Assembly: GCF_012849095.1 (NCBI RefSeq)
Contig: NZ_CP051680.1
Coordinates: 4,118,501 to 4,182,500 of the forward strand
Direction: 5' to 3'
DNA: 64,000 bases
Source: Cohnella herbarum
Lineage (GTDB): Bacteria; Bacillota; Bacilli; Paenibacillales; Paenibacillaceae
A program made the translations under genes and the position numbers. Positions 17,975 through 26,683 of the stretch are shown here, one piece after another. Position 1 is the first letter of the stretch; the number at the start of each line of letters is the position of its first letter. The notes beneath the pieces are model-generated. The model worked only from the letters and a program-made list of their open reading frames with translations. It was not told the DNA's origin and did not search any database.

Positions 17975-19471
17975 CTACTTTCGGAAAGCGTGCAAGGAAT
18001 GGTTAATCTCCTTCGTGGATCCATACACCTGCTGATAGATGCGGAATAGCTGCTCGTACCGCTCGCTAGCCGCTTCGTTCGGCCGGTAAGTGCGCGCATG
18101 CTTCACGAAGATTTCCCCGCACTCGTCCAACGTCGGGAACCAACCGCTTCCGACTGCCGCGAGCATGGCCGCCCCGAGTCCGGGTCCCTGTTCGTTCTCA
18201 AGGGACACGACGTTCGCGCGGAATATATCGGCTTGCATCTGCAGCCATAACGGATTTTTCGCGCCGCCGCCGATCGAGACGATGGTGTCTACGGTTTTGC
18301 CTGCCGCGCGGAACATATCGATGGATTCGTTCAAAGAAAACGTAATCCCCTCCATTACCGCACGCGCGAAGTGCGCCCGCGTATGGCTTCCGTCGATCCC
18401 GATAAAACTGCCGCGAATTTTCGCGTCGGCGTGCGGAGTACGCTCTCCCACGATGTAAGGCATAAATAGAAGACCTTCCGAGCCCGCCGGAATGTCGCCT
18501 ACGCCCTCAAGCAGAGCATCGAACGATTCTCCTTTGCCGAACGCGTTGCGGAACCAGCTTAACGAATATCCCGCGGCAAGAGTGACTCCCATCGCGTAGA
18601 ACGCGTTTTCCTTGCCGTGATTGAAGAAGTGCACCTTGCCTTGATAATCGGCGGAAGCATCGGCTTCATAAGTAAGAATAACGCCGGATGTTCCGATACT
18701 GCACAACGTAAGTCCGGGGGACAGAATGCCCGCGCCGATCGCGCCGCATGCATTGTCCGCTCCGCCCGCGAACACCTTAGTCTCGCTAGATAAACCTGTC
18801 GCGCGGGAAGCTTCCGCCGAGATGTTGCCCACGTATGCTCCCGCTTCTACGAGAGGAGGACAGAAAACGGAAGGAATGCCGAATGCCGTCAGTACTTCCG
18901 CGCTCCAATGTTTGCCCGCAACGTCGAGCATTAAGGTTCCCGCGGCATCCGAAAGGTCCATATGGGAGGAACCCGTCAGGCGTAAACGGAGATAGTCTTT
19001 CGGCAGCAAAAATTGAGTCGCGCGCTGGTATACGTCCGGTTCGTTCTGTTTCACCCATAGAATTTTAGGCAATGTAAAACCTTCTAGCGCGGGATTGCGG
19101 GTAACCGACAGAAGCTTATCCCCGAGCTTGCTTTCGATTTCCCGGCACTGATCGGTCGTGCGCGTGTCATTCCACAGAATCGCCTTGCGGACGGGTTCGT
19201 TATTCTCGTCGAGGAGGACTAAGCCGTGCATTTGCCCGGAAAAGCTGATTCCCTCGATATCGGCAGCATTTACTTTCGAACTCGCAAGCAAATCTTGAAG
19301 CGAACCCGTCGTGCCGGTTACCCAATCCTCGGGATCCTGCTCGCTCCAACCGGACTTCTCATGATATAAAGGATATTCCCGGGTCGCCTCCGCTTTCACC
19401 GATCCGTCTTGTCCGATAAGCAGCGTCTTCACCGCGCTCGTTCCCAAATCCACGCCAATGACATATTTCAT
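17975..19471 (-). CDS. xylB: Xylulokinase
   Basis: Phosphorylates D-xylulose to xylulose 5-phosphate after XylA action. FGGY-family kinase of 498 residues. The N-terminal phosphate-binding motif GVDLGTSAVKTLLI is at 5-18, substrate-region GISFSGQMHGLVLLD at about 75-90, WNDTRT near 105, and the second-domain GGAKNPLWLQMQADIF near 400. The ATG has AGGAGG upstream. It follows xylA by about 95 bases, which contain a GC-rich hairpin. Confidence 0.95.
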   Translation of the reverse strand: MKYVIGVDLGTSAVKTLLIGQDGSVKAEATREYPLYHEKSGWSEQDPEDWVTGTTGSLQDLLASSKVNAADIEGISFSGQMHGLVLLDENNEPVRKAILWNDTRTTDQCREIESKLGDKLLSVTRNPALEGFTLPKILWVKQNEPDVYQRATQFLLPKDYLRLRLTGSSHMDLSDAAGTLMLDVAGKHWSAEVLTAFGIPSVFCPPLVEAGAYVGNISAEASRATGLSSETKVFAGGADNACGAIGAGILSPGLTLCSIGTSGVILTYEADASADYQGKVHFFNHGKENAFYAMGVTLAAGYSLSWFRNAFGKGESFDALLEGVGDIPAGSEGLLFMPYIVGERTPHADAKIRGSFIGIDGSHTRAHFARAVMEGITFSLNESIDMFRAAGKTVDTIVSIGGGAKNPLWLQMQADIFRANVVSLENEQGPGLGAAMLAAVGSGWFPTLDECGEIFVKHARTYRPNEAASERYEQLFRIYQQVYGSTKEINHSLHAFRK

Positions 19472-19495
19472 GGGGGTTCCTCCTCATATGAAAAT

Positions 19496-19524
19496 CCGCC
19501 CCGCCGGTTCCTTCCGGGGGGCGG
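19496..19524 (-). other. xylA-xylB intercistronic hairpin
   Basis: CCGCCCCGCCGG pairs with CCGGGGGGCGG around a short loop, just 25 bases before the xylB start. There is no T-run, so partial termination or mRNA stabilisation favouring xylA is more likely than full termination (inference). Confidence 0.55.
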
Positions 19525-19565
19525 AATGGCTATGCCTCTAAAGCCGTATTATCCGAGTCGTCTTA

Positions 19566-20882
19566 TTATACGCTGAAAATAACATCGTTCAACGTCGCTT
19601 TGATTTGTTCCAAACGACCGGATTCGTTGCGGATAGGCTGAGCTTGGAGAACATAAGCTTCCAGCGATTTCAACGTCGCTCTGCCGGAAACGATCTCGGC
19701 GCCGATGCCTTCTTTAAAGCTCCGGTAACGGTTGTCGACGATATCGTCAAGCACGCGCTCTTCGATCAGCTTCGCGGCTGCTTTCAAGCCGCGGGCATAC
19801 GTGTCCATTCCGGCGATGTGGGAGAAGAACAAATCCTCGTCCTCGAAGGAAGAACGACGTACCTTCGCATCGAAGTTTACTCCGCCGCGACCGATTCCGC
19901 CCTCGTTCTTAAGAATTTCGAACATCGCAAGCGTCGTTGCAACGAGATCCGTCGGGAACTCGTCCGTATCCCATCCGAGCAGCATATCGCCTTGGTTGGC
20001 GTCGATGGAACCCAGCATGCCGTTAATGCGCGCCGTACGCAGCTCATGCTCGAACGTATGACCGGCAAGCGTGGCGTGGTTCGCTTCGATGTTAAGCTTG
20101 AACTTATCCTTCAAGCCGTAGCTTTGCAAGAATGCGATTGCCGTAGCGGAATCGAAATCGTATTGGTGTTTGGAAGGCTCTTTCGGTTTAGGCTCGATCA
20201 GGAATTGCGCGTCGAAGCCGATTTCTTGAGCGTAATCGACCGCCATGTGCAAGAACCGTCCCAGGTTGTCGAGTTCCAGCTTCAAGTCCGTGTTCAGCAG
20301 CGATTCGTATCCTTCGCGACCGCCCCAGAATACATAGTTCTCGGCGCCTAGCTCTTTACCGACTTCTAGTCCCTTCTTCAGCGTTGCTGCGGCATATGCG
20401 AATACTTCGGCATTGCTCGTCGTGCTGGCGCCATGAACGTAACGCGGATTCGTGAACAAGTTAACCGTGTTCCAGAGCAGCTTCTTGCCCGTCGATTTCT
20501 GATAATCCTTCAACATAGCCACGATAATGTCGAGATTCTTGTTCGTCTCGGCCAACGTAGCGCCTTCCGGAGCGATATCCGCATCATGGAACGCGTAAAA
20601 GGGAACGTTTAATTTCTCGAGAAGCTCGAAGTTAGCTTCTACGCGAGCTTTCGCTTTATCCAGCGGGGACAAAGAGTCCCAACTGCGAACCGCCGTGCCT
20701 GCGCCGAACGGATCCGATCCGTTCGCGTTGAATGTATGCCAGTATGCGACCGCGAAGCGGAGGTGCTCCTCCATCGTTTTGCCGAATACGATTTCCTGCG
20801 AGTTGTAGTGCTTAAACGCGAAAGGATTTTTAGAATCGCGTCCTTCGTATTGAATCTTAGGAACATTGATAAACTTGCTCAT
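19566..20882 (-). CDS. xylA: Xylose isomerase
   Basis: Converts D-xylose to D-xylulose in the cytoplasm. The TIM-barrel protein of 438 residues is a class II long form. Characteristic segments are [13 protein letters not shown] with the catalytic His, [33 protein letters not shown] with metal-binding Glu, and [19 protein letters not shown]. The frame is open to 20912, but ATG at 20882 has GGGAGG eight bases upstream. A perfect cre site and a 31-bp XylR operator lie upstream. xylB follows on the same strand. Confidence 0.96.
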   Translation of the reverse strand: MSKFINVPKIQYEGRDSKNPFAFKHYNSQEIVFGKTMEEHLRFAVAYWHTFNANGSDPFGAGTAVRSWDSLSPLDKAKARVEANFELLEKLNVPFYAFHDADIAPEGATLAETNKNLDIIVAMLKDYQKSTGKKLLWNTVNLFTNPRYVHGASTTSNAEVFAYAAATLKKGLEVGKELGAENYVFWGGREGYESLLNTDLKLELDNLGRFLHMAVDYAQEIGFDAQFLIEPKPKEPSKHQYDFDSATAIAFLQSYGLKDKFKLNIEANHATLAGHTFEHELRTARINGMLGSIDANQGDMLLGWDTDEFPTDLVATTLAMFEILKNEGGIGRGGVNFDAKVRRSSFEDEDLFFSHIAGMDTYARGLKAAAKLIEERVLDDIVDNRYRSFKEGIGAEIVSGRATLKSLEAYVLQAQPIRNESGRLEQIKATLNDVIFSV

Positions 20883-20897
20883 TAGAATTAGCCTCCC

Positions 20898-20911
20898 TGT
20901 AAGCGATATCA
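20898..20911. promoter_or_regulatory. cre site (CcpA) in the xylA leader
   Basis: TGTAAGCGATATCA matches the catabolite-responsive element TGWAANCGNTNWCA at every specified position. It lies between the ribosome site and promoter of xylA, where bound CcpA would act as a roadblock when glucose is present. Confidence 0.8.
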
Positions 20912-20943
20912 ATTATTTAACTGACAACAGCATATCATGCCTG

Positions 20944-20974
20944 AACTTAGTTTGTCTATCCAATAAACTAAGTT
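20944..20974. promoter_or_regulatory. XylR operator
   Basis: AACTTAGTTT (20944-20953) and AAACTAAGTT (20965-20974) form a perfect 10-bp inverted repeat separated by 11 bases. This closely matches the Bacillus xyl operator with TTAGTTTGT and ACAAACTAA arms. It is located between the divergent xylA and xylR genes, so it can control both. Confidence 0.9.
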
Positions 20975-21045
20975 TATTAAACCTTTTTGTGTTATGATAT
21001 ATACAAATCGTCAGCAGCTTATTAATAAGGAGTCGCTTCGAGAAT

Positions 21046-22206
21046 ATGTCGACACCCACAGGAGATCAAGCTCTAATCAAACGAATTAACACGGCTATCG
21101 TGTTGGAATATATTTTGCGGGGGGCGCCGCTTTCCCGTGCGCAAATCTCCGAACAATCGGGGCTGAACAAGGCGACCGTTTCCAGTCTCGTCCAAGATCT
21201 GATCGACGGCTCGTTGGTCAAAGAGATTGGCACGGGACAATCCAGCGGCGGACGCAAGCCCGTTATGCTGGAATTCATCGCGACGTCGGGCTATGCGATC
21301 GGCGTCGATCTAGGCGTTAACTATATCCGCGGAGTGTTAACGGACTTGCGGGGGAACCTCGTTGCGGAGCGTACCTCCTCCCTTCGTCATCCGGAGCCGG
21401 AGGTCGCCGTGGAACAACTGTGCGGTTGCATTGAGACGCTTATGGGAGAAGCGCCGGCTAGTTCGTACGGCATTATCGGCATCGGAGTCGGAGTCCCGGG
21501 ACTCGTCGACGATAAGGGGACGATCCTGTTCGCCCCTAACCTCAAATGGCGTGACGTTCCGCTGCAACGCTTGTTGACCGAACGTTTTGCCCTGCCGGTC
21601 ACCATTGACAACGAGGCAAACATGGGCGCGCTCGGGGAACAGAAATACGGAGCCGGCCGCAGCATCAACAACTTGATCTACGTCAGCGTCGGGATCGGCA
21701 TCGGTACAGGTCTAATTCTGCAGAAGTCTCTTTACAAGGGCGCATCCGGCTTTTCCGGCGAAATGGGCCATCTATCCGTCGAAGCGCACGGCAAAAACTG
21801 CACGTGCGGGAACCGCGGCTGCTGGGAAATGTACGCCTCCGAGCAAGCGTTGCTCGAGCAGGCTGCCGACCTCGGCTTCGAGGACTTGGAGGCGTTGCTG
21901 TCCGCTGCCTCGGCGGGACGGCAAGACGTGCTCGACCTCTTCTCGGGGATCGGCGAATACTTGGGCATCGGCATCGCGAACATCGTCAACGTGTTTAATC
22001 CCGATGCCGTCGTCATCGGCAACCGAATGAGCCAAGCCCGCCCATGGTTGGAGGGTATCCTGCGCCAAACGGTCGTTCAGCGCGCGCTTGGGTTTCATTT
22101 GCGCAAGGTGCAGCTTCTGTTCGCCGAGCTGGGCGAACGCTCCTCAATGATGGGAGCCGCAGAAGTCGCCATCGCCGGCTTCTTCACCCGGGTCAAGGCG
22201 ACTTAA
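21046..22206 (+). CDS. xylR: ROK-family xylose repressor
   Basis: 386-residue regulator. The N-terminal winged helix GAPLSRAQISEQSGLNKATVSSLVQDLI (about 24-52) is joined to a ROK sugar-kinase-like domain with GVDLGVNYIRGVLTDLRGN, DNEANMGALGE and the zinc motif CTCGNRGCWEMYASE near residue 250. It is divergent from xylA with the palindromic operator between them, which supports xylose-responsive repression. The ATG has AAGGAG upstream, and a TATGAT -10-like hexamer is at about 20993. It is followed directly by the 51-bp hairpin array. Confidence 0.93.
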   Translation: MSTPTGDQALIKRINTAIVLEYILRGAPLSRAQISEQSGLNKATVSSLVQDLIDGSLVKEIGTGQSSGGRKPVMLEFIATSGYAIGVDLGVNYIRGVLTDLRGNLVAERTSSLRHPEPEVAVEQLCGCIETLMGEAPASSYGIIGIGVGVPGLVDDKGTILFAPNLKWRDVPLQRLLTERFALPVTIDNEANMGALGEQKYGAGRSINNLIYVSVGIGIGTGLILQKSLYKGASGFSGEMGHLSVEAHGKNCTCGNRGCWEMYASEQALLEQAADLGFEDLEALLSAASAGRQDVLDLFSGIGEYLGIGIANIVNVFNPDAVVIGNRMSQARPWLEGILRQTVVQRALGFHLRKVQLLFAELGERSSMMGAAEVAIAGFFTRVKAT

Positions 22207-22240
22207 GATCGGCTGCGTGAGTGCTTCTAGCGCGGAGTAT

Positions 22241-22801
22241 TAGCCCGACCGGGTCGGGTTATTTCCGCTCGCGGGCTTGTTTTCGCTCTTTTAGCCCGGC
22301 TAGGTCGGGTTATTTCCGCTCGCGGGATTGTTTTCGCTCTTTTAGCCCGACTGGGTCGGGTTATTTCCGCTCGCGTTCCTGTTTTCGCTCTTTTAGCCCG
22401 ACTGGGTCGGGTTATTTTCGCTCGCGGGCTTGTTTTCGCTCTTTTAGCCCGGCTAGGCCGGGTTAATTTCGCTCGCGTGCCTGTTTTCGCTCTTTTAGCC
22501 CGGCTAGGCCGGGTTAATTTCACTCGCGTGCCTGTTTTCGCTCTTTTAGCCCGACCGGGTCGGGTTATTTCCACTCGCGTTCCTGTTTTCGCTCTTTTAG
22601 CCCGGCTAGGCCGGGTTATTTTCGCTCGCGTGCCTGTTTTCTCTCATTTAGCCCGGCTAGGCCGGGTTATTTTCGCTCGCGTGCCTGTTTTCTCTCATTT
22701 AGCCCGGCTAGGCCGGGTTATTTTCGCTCGCGTGCCTGTTTTCGCTCTTTTAGCCCGGCTAGGCCGGGTTATTTTCGCTCGCGGAGCTGTTTCCGCAAAT
22801 T
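22241..22801. repeat. Eleven tandem 51-bp hairpin repeats (array 1)
   Basis: Units begin with TAGCCCG at 22241, 22292, 22343, 22394, 22445, 22496, 22547, 22598, 22649, 22700 and 22751: exactly 51 bp every time. Each contains a 6-bp stem with a 3-nt loop (for example CCCGGC TAG GCCGGG) extendable by TAG/TTA. The fifth pair varies as A-T (units 1, 3, 4, 7), G-C (units 5, 6, 8-11) or G-T (unit 2), i.e. compensatory change. The tail is close to TTATTTTCGCTCGCGTGCC then TGTTTTCGCTCTTT. Since 51 is divisible by three, long frames open on both strands with 17-residue repeats; these have no convincing ribosome sites and are judged non-coding. Confidence 0.93.
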
Positions 22802-22936
22802 CACTCCGTAAACCCGATTTCTAGCTCTTCAGCCTTTATCTCATTAGTTATTTATGCTATAAATTGTTATATAGTTATATACGAATTCACTTCTAAATAC
22901 TGGCTATTATTCCGCATGGAGAGAGAGGTCGGAACG

Positions 22937-23257
22937 ATGAACGATAAGTTAGCTGAAATGGCGGAACTGCTGAAATTACTGGGCGATCGGACGAGATTGG
23001 CTATACTGGGTCTGCTGCAGGAACGAGATTTGTGCGTCGGAGATATCGTTGAACTGTTAGGTACGAGTCAGCCGAACGCTAGTCAACATCTGCGTAAACT
23101 AAGGAGCGCCGGACTAGTTAGAGAAAACAAACGCGGGCAATGGGTATTCTACTCGTTGAATTTGAACGACTTTCCCGATCTCCGCATCTTCCTATCACAG
23201 CTACCCGGCCGCAAAGAGCGCCTTCGTTCGCTATCGAGTTTGACCGGCCGTAACTAA
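22937..23257 (+). CDS. ArsR-family transcriptional regulator
   Basis: Winged-helix repressor of 106 residues. LLKLLGDRTRLAILGLLQERDLCVGDIVELLGTSQPNASQHLRKLRSAGLVRENKRGQWVFYSL shows the typical helix-turn-helix and wing. Only one Cys (in DLCVGD) stands where ArsR proteins have the CxC metal site, so arsenic sensing in the classical way is doubtful. The ATG at 22937 has AGAGAGG eight bases upstream; an upstream ATG at 22916 has none. No ars, czc or other effluxer gene is adjacent: the gene sits alone between two 51-bp repeat arrays, the second of which begins at its stop codon. Confidence 0.88.
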   Translation: MNDKLAEMAELLKLLGDRTRLAILGLLQERDLCVGDIVELLGTSQPNASQHLRKLRSAGLVRENKRGQWVFYSLNLNDFPDLRIFLSQLPGRKERLRSLSSLTGRN

Positions 23258-23600
23258 CTCCTCCCAAAGCGCCTCCCTGCTCGATTTAAAGCGGCGTAGC
23301 CGCTCTATTTCCTCCCACGGTGGCTCCCTACTCGATTTAAAGCGGCGTAGCCGCTCTATTTCCTCCCACGGTGCCTCCCTGCTCGATTTAAAGCGGCGTA
23401 GCCGCTCTATTTCCTCCCACGGTGCCTCCCTGCTCGATTTAAAGCGGCGAAGCCGCTCTATTTCCGCCCAAAGCGCCTCCCTGCTCGATTTAAAGCGGCG
23501 TATCCGCTCTATTTCCGCCCAAAGTGCCTCCCTGCTCGATTTAAAGCGGCGTATCCGCTCTATTTCCGCCCAAAGTACCTCCCTGCTCGATTTCGCCCAT
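23258..23600. repeat. Tandem 51-bp hairpin repeats (array 2)
   Basis: The word TCGATTT recurs at 23281, 23332, 23383, 23434, 23485, 23536 and 23587, again exactly 51 bp apart. The last copy is truncated, and a partial copy reaches back to the arsR stop codon. Each full unit has a 6-bp stem with 3-nt loop (AGCGGC GTA GCCGCT). In the two units at 23485 and 23536 the loop-side G has become T, opening one pair. The tail (ATTTCCTCCCACGGTGCCT, then CCCTGCTCGATTT) can be aligned with the tail of array 1 at ATTT, TGCCT and GCTC. Confidence 0.92.
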
Positions 23601-23634
23601 TTTCATTCGTGGCGGCGATGGTCACATCATGAAG

Positions 23635-23782
23635 GTTACTTTCCGGCACAAGGGCTTCATCTATGCTAGGATTCAGCACTGTAGTGTTACTTTTCGGCAC
23701 TATTGCCTCATCTTTGCCCGGTTGGCTCTGTAGCTTTACTTTCCGGCACTATTGCTCCATTTCTGCTCAGAGTCGATGCTAT
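23635..23782. repeat. Degenerate third repeat array
   Basis: Three imperfect units marked by TTACTTTYCGGCAC at about 23636, 23687 and 23736, spacing 51 then 49. They share the TTGCCTCATCTTTGC-like tail. The array runs up to the stop codon of the minus-strand gene at 23783. It looks like a diverged member of the same 51-bp family, without a strong hairpin. Confidence 0.6.
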
Positions 23783-26521
23783 TCAAGGTACCATTAAGGC
23801 CTCCGTCGCGATTTGGCTTAAATCCAAGGTGGCGGCTTGGGCTTGATTTTCGGCAACTACGCCGGAATAGGACTTATACGCGAACCATAGGAATGCTGCT
23901 CCATTGCTCCCCGTACCTCTTGTTCCTTTTCCGCCGACCTCACTTCCAGTTCCATTCCCATCCCCATCCTCAGCTAATCTCTCGCTCCCCCTACCTCCTG
24001 CTCCCGCCCCTGTTCCCGTCCCTGTTCCCATCCCTTTTCCGCCGACCTCACTTCGGGCTCCTTCCCCATCCCCAGCTAATCTCTCGCTCACCCAACCTTT
24101 ATCCAATCGATACCGGGTAACGTTGCCGCTCGCTTTATCAAGGGCGACCAGCACGTTCGAATAAGGATAAGGCACCATCGAATAAGTACCCGCGCTCCCC
24201 TCGACGCTAAAATATACGTTCCCGCCATACTCCGCCAGTTTACCGAATCTAGCTTCCTCTTGGGTAAAAATCGGCTGCCCCGTTCCCCTTTGCAGATCGA
24301 TTTCGTATATGCTGCAGCCGTGCACCAAATACGCCAACCCCTGCTTGGCATCATAGGCATAGCTACCCTCCCCATCAGCCCAAACGTTACAGACGCCCGG
24401 AGCCTCGTAAAATGAGATCGTCTCCTTCCATTGCCCATTGTTAGCGAACCGAACCATTCGATTCTCCAACAACACGAAGATGTCCTTGCCATAAGGTAAA
24501 ATTTTGGAAATCGTCCTCCCATTCTCGGGATACCCGATAAAATGCCGCAAAAGCTTCGTTCGATTCCCCTGCTTAGATACCATGAACACGTTACCGTTAA
24601 ACGCGGCTATCCACTCATTGCCCGTAACGGTATCTTCATAATAGCTAGCAGCATCGACCTCGGTCCCCTCCCCGGATCTCTTTCCACCGTCAATCGTAGG
24701 TACAGGCGACTGTAAAACAATATTCAGTTTCTCCAGCCCCACCGTAGTCGAGCCCTTCAAGCTTTCTATCTTTAATTTACCGTCTTCATCCGCGTGTAAA
24801 CGGGTAGGCATTGGCATCTCCAATACTCCGTCGATTTCAAACTTATCCGTCAACCGAATAACCCGATCCGCGAAAGTATCCGCTATATACCAACTCCCAT
24901 CCGCACGGATGTAATCCTGTGCCGTATAACCGTTCGCCCCTTCCCCGATCGTTAGCTGCAGCGTAACAGGCAATTCACCGACCAATTTGAATCCATCGCC
25001 GTCGAGACGATATAATTGCTTTTCCTTCAGAACGTACCATACCCCGTCAATCGAACGGATTTGCAATTGAGCCCAATAGTCGGGATCGCAATTGAACACG
25101 CAATTTTCCCCAGAGCTGTCCGCGGTAGTCATAGCCTTCTGTACCTCTTCCGGTACATTGGTTTCTCCCCAAGCGATATCCAGTATTTTCTGCGGCAGCT
25201 TTTCTTTAATCGTTGGCCTGCTCTCCAAGCTTTCATCCTCGAATTCGGCTAAGCTCACCGACTGTCCGAGCCACATCTGGTTCAATTCTCCTGAACTGAA
25301 GAGCAGATCAAATACCGATAACGAGCGGCTCATCCCGGTCGAATCCCGGAAAGTCAGCAATCCTCCCTCCTCCCGAACAAGCGGCAATTCGGAGTTAAAA
25401 TGACGCCTTACGATAGCCGATTCATAACGTACCCCGGTCATGACGTAACGTATGGTATCTATTGTTCCCTCGCTTTCTCTATAGAAACTACGAAAATCCA
25501 CCATCCGCCAATTCTCGTCAAGTAACTCTTCATCCGCTTCCAGCACGGAAACCGAACCATTGAACGGAAAAGAAAGCATTCGTTGCCCGACCTTGTCACC
25601 GTTGTGATCGTTGTCACCGCTGTTCAACAAAACGAACGGGTGGCGCTGGCCCAGCACATCCGTTTTCCAGACCAGACGCTCCGCCCGGTAACCTGGATAT
25701 CTCATGTAACCTTGATTATCGCTCCCCCACGTCGCTACGATGATCGTACCTCTCTCATCCTCCAATGATCGAAGCGTTTCGCCGGATCCGTCTTGAGCGG
25801 ACGTCACTTTCCGAAAGGCGAGCGGCTTCCCTGCCGCGCTAGGTCTTTGTTCGATAAAACGATCATAAGCCGCCTCTCCCCCCTTCCCCGTCTCCATGTT
25901 TATTGGGAGGAGCTCATTATAACCTGGCCGATATACGTATTCCCGGTAACGCTTAACATCGTCCGCTATCGCGAGCACGAATAACTCGGGATTGTCCGCA
26001 ATCGATACCGACAATACGCTCTCCGGATCCTGAAAAGCATTCTCAACTTCAATTACCGTTGGTTTCGTCTCCTCCTGCATTCGAAGCGCATACCATTTTC
26101 CGCGCAAATAACTTTCCGGATTGTCCGGCTTTAACGTAACTCCGATCAGCAGATTGTCTCCATTCACCCAGTAGAAGGCCTGTTGTCCCGATAACTTAAT
26201 AAGCGGAGCGCCCTCTTCCCCCTCGACAGTTTCGAAGAAGATCGAGCCCTGCCGCACAAACACGACCTGCTTGTTTTGCTCATTCCTATATAAAATCAAC
26301 GGCGTGTCCGCATTCGTTTCGAACGATGGGCTTGCCATTCTCCATTGGCTGATCTCCGCCCAACGATCCGGCACCGATTGGAGCACATCTGTCGGATCCG
26401 CTACCGCAGCAACACTCGGTTCCTTTTCTTCTTTTTCATATCGAATGACAACAGCCAGCACTAGAATTACGACTATAGCCAACGCAATCGCACCCTGTAA
26501 CATTCTGCGTCTTTTCTTCAT
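23783..26521 (-). CDS. Large membrane-anchored or secreted protein of unknown function
   Basis: About 912 residues. After MKKRRR comes one hydrophobic helix (about 8-27), so the protein is an anchored or exported ectoprotein. The rest is rich in beta strands with recurrent W/Y-G-D turns and short repeats such as GNVFMVSKQGNRTKLLRHF and GKDIFVLLENRMVRFANNGQW, suggesting one or more beta-propellers. No catalytic motif was recognised. Near the C-terminus lies a Gly-rich low-complexity insert in which SERLA and SEVGGKG each occur twice (a 102-108-bp imperfect direct repeat, 23925-24090). ATG at 26521 follows AAAGGGG; a GTG two codons upstream overlaps that site. Confidence 0.75.
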   Translation of the reverse strand: MKKRRRMLQGAIALAIVVILVLAVVIRYEKEEKEPSVAAVADPTDVLQSVPDRWAEISQWRMASPSFETNADTPLILYRNEQNKQVVFVRQGSIFFETVEGEEGAPLIKLSGQQAFYWVNGDNLLIGVTLKPDNPESYLRGKWYALRMQEETKPTVIEVENAFQDPESVLSVSIADNPELFVLAIADDVKRYREYVYRPGYNELLPINMETGKGGEAAYDRFIEQRPSAAGKPLAFRKVTSAQDGSGETLRSLEDERGTIIVATWGSDNQGYMRYPGYRAERLVWKTDVLGQRHPFVLLNSGDNDHNGDKVGQRMLSFPFNGSVSVLEADEELLDENWRMVDFRSFYRESEGTIDTIRYVMTGVRYESAIVRRHFNSELPLVREEGGLLTFRDSTGMSRSLSVFDLLFSSGELNQMWLGQSVSLAEFEDESLESRPTIKEKLPQKILDIAWGETNVPEEVQKAMTTADSSGENCVFNCDPDYWAQLQIRSIDGVWYVLKEKQLYRLDGDGFKLVGELPVTLQLTIGEGANGYTAQDYIRADGSWYIADTFADRVIRLTDKFEIDGVLEMPMPTRLHADEDGKLKIESLKGSTTVGLEKLNIVLQSPVPTIDGGKRSGEGTEVDAASYYEDTVTGNEWIAAFNGNVFMVSKQGNRTKLLRHFIGYPENGRTISKILPYGKDIFVLLENRMVRFANNGQWKETISFYEAPGVCNVWADGEGSYAYDAKQGLAYLVHGCSIYEIDLQRGTGQPIFTQEEARFGKLAEYGGNVYFSVEGSAGTYSMVPYPYSNVLVALDKASGNVTRYRLDKGWVSERLAGDGEGARSEVGGKGMGTGTGTGAGAGGRGSERLAEDGDGNGTGSEVGGKGTRGTGSNGAAFLWFAYKSYSGVVAENQAQAATLDLSQIATEALMVP

Positions 26522-26683
26522 CCGCACACCCCTTTTACCTATTAGACGAATTTCATCCCATAAAGTTTCCTAGATAATTCCAAATGAAGCCCGGTCGATA
26601 CTTATCGATCAATTCTGTTATCATAGAAAATATATCGATTCTGAATCGTGAACAAATATGCAATCCAAAGGCAGGATCACGCA

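Noticed and set aside
22221..22824. Long frames on both strands encoding 17-residue repeats (for example RPSRAKRAKTGTRAEIT)
   Set aside because: They arise because the 51-bp unit is a multiple of three. No convincing ribosome site, frames open on both strands, and the conserved property is base-pairing, not codons.
23234..23257. arsR stop region as part of a repeat unit
   Set aside because: Only the last bases resemble the unit; the gene's C-terminus is of normal length, so it was not treated as repeat-derived.
22241..23600. Possible CRISPR arrays
   Set aside because: Units are repeated throughout with no unique spacers, and there are no cas genes.
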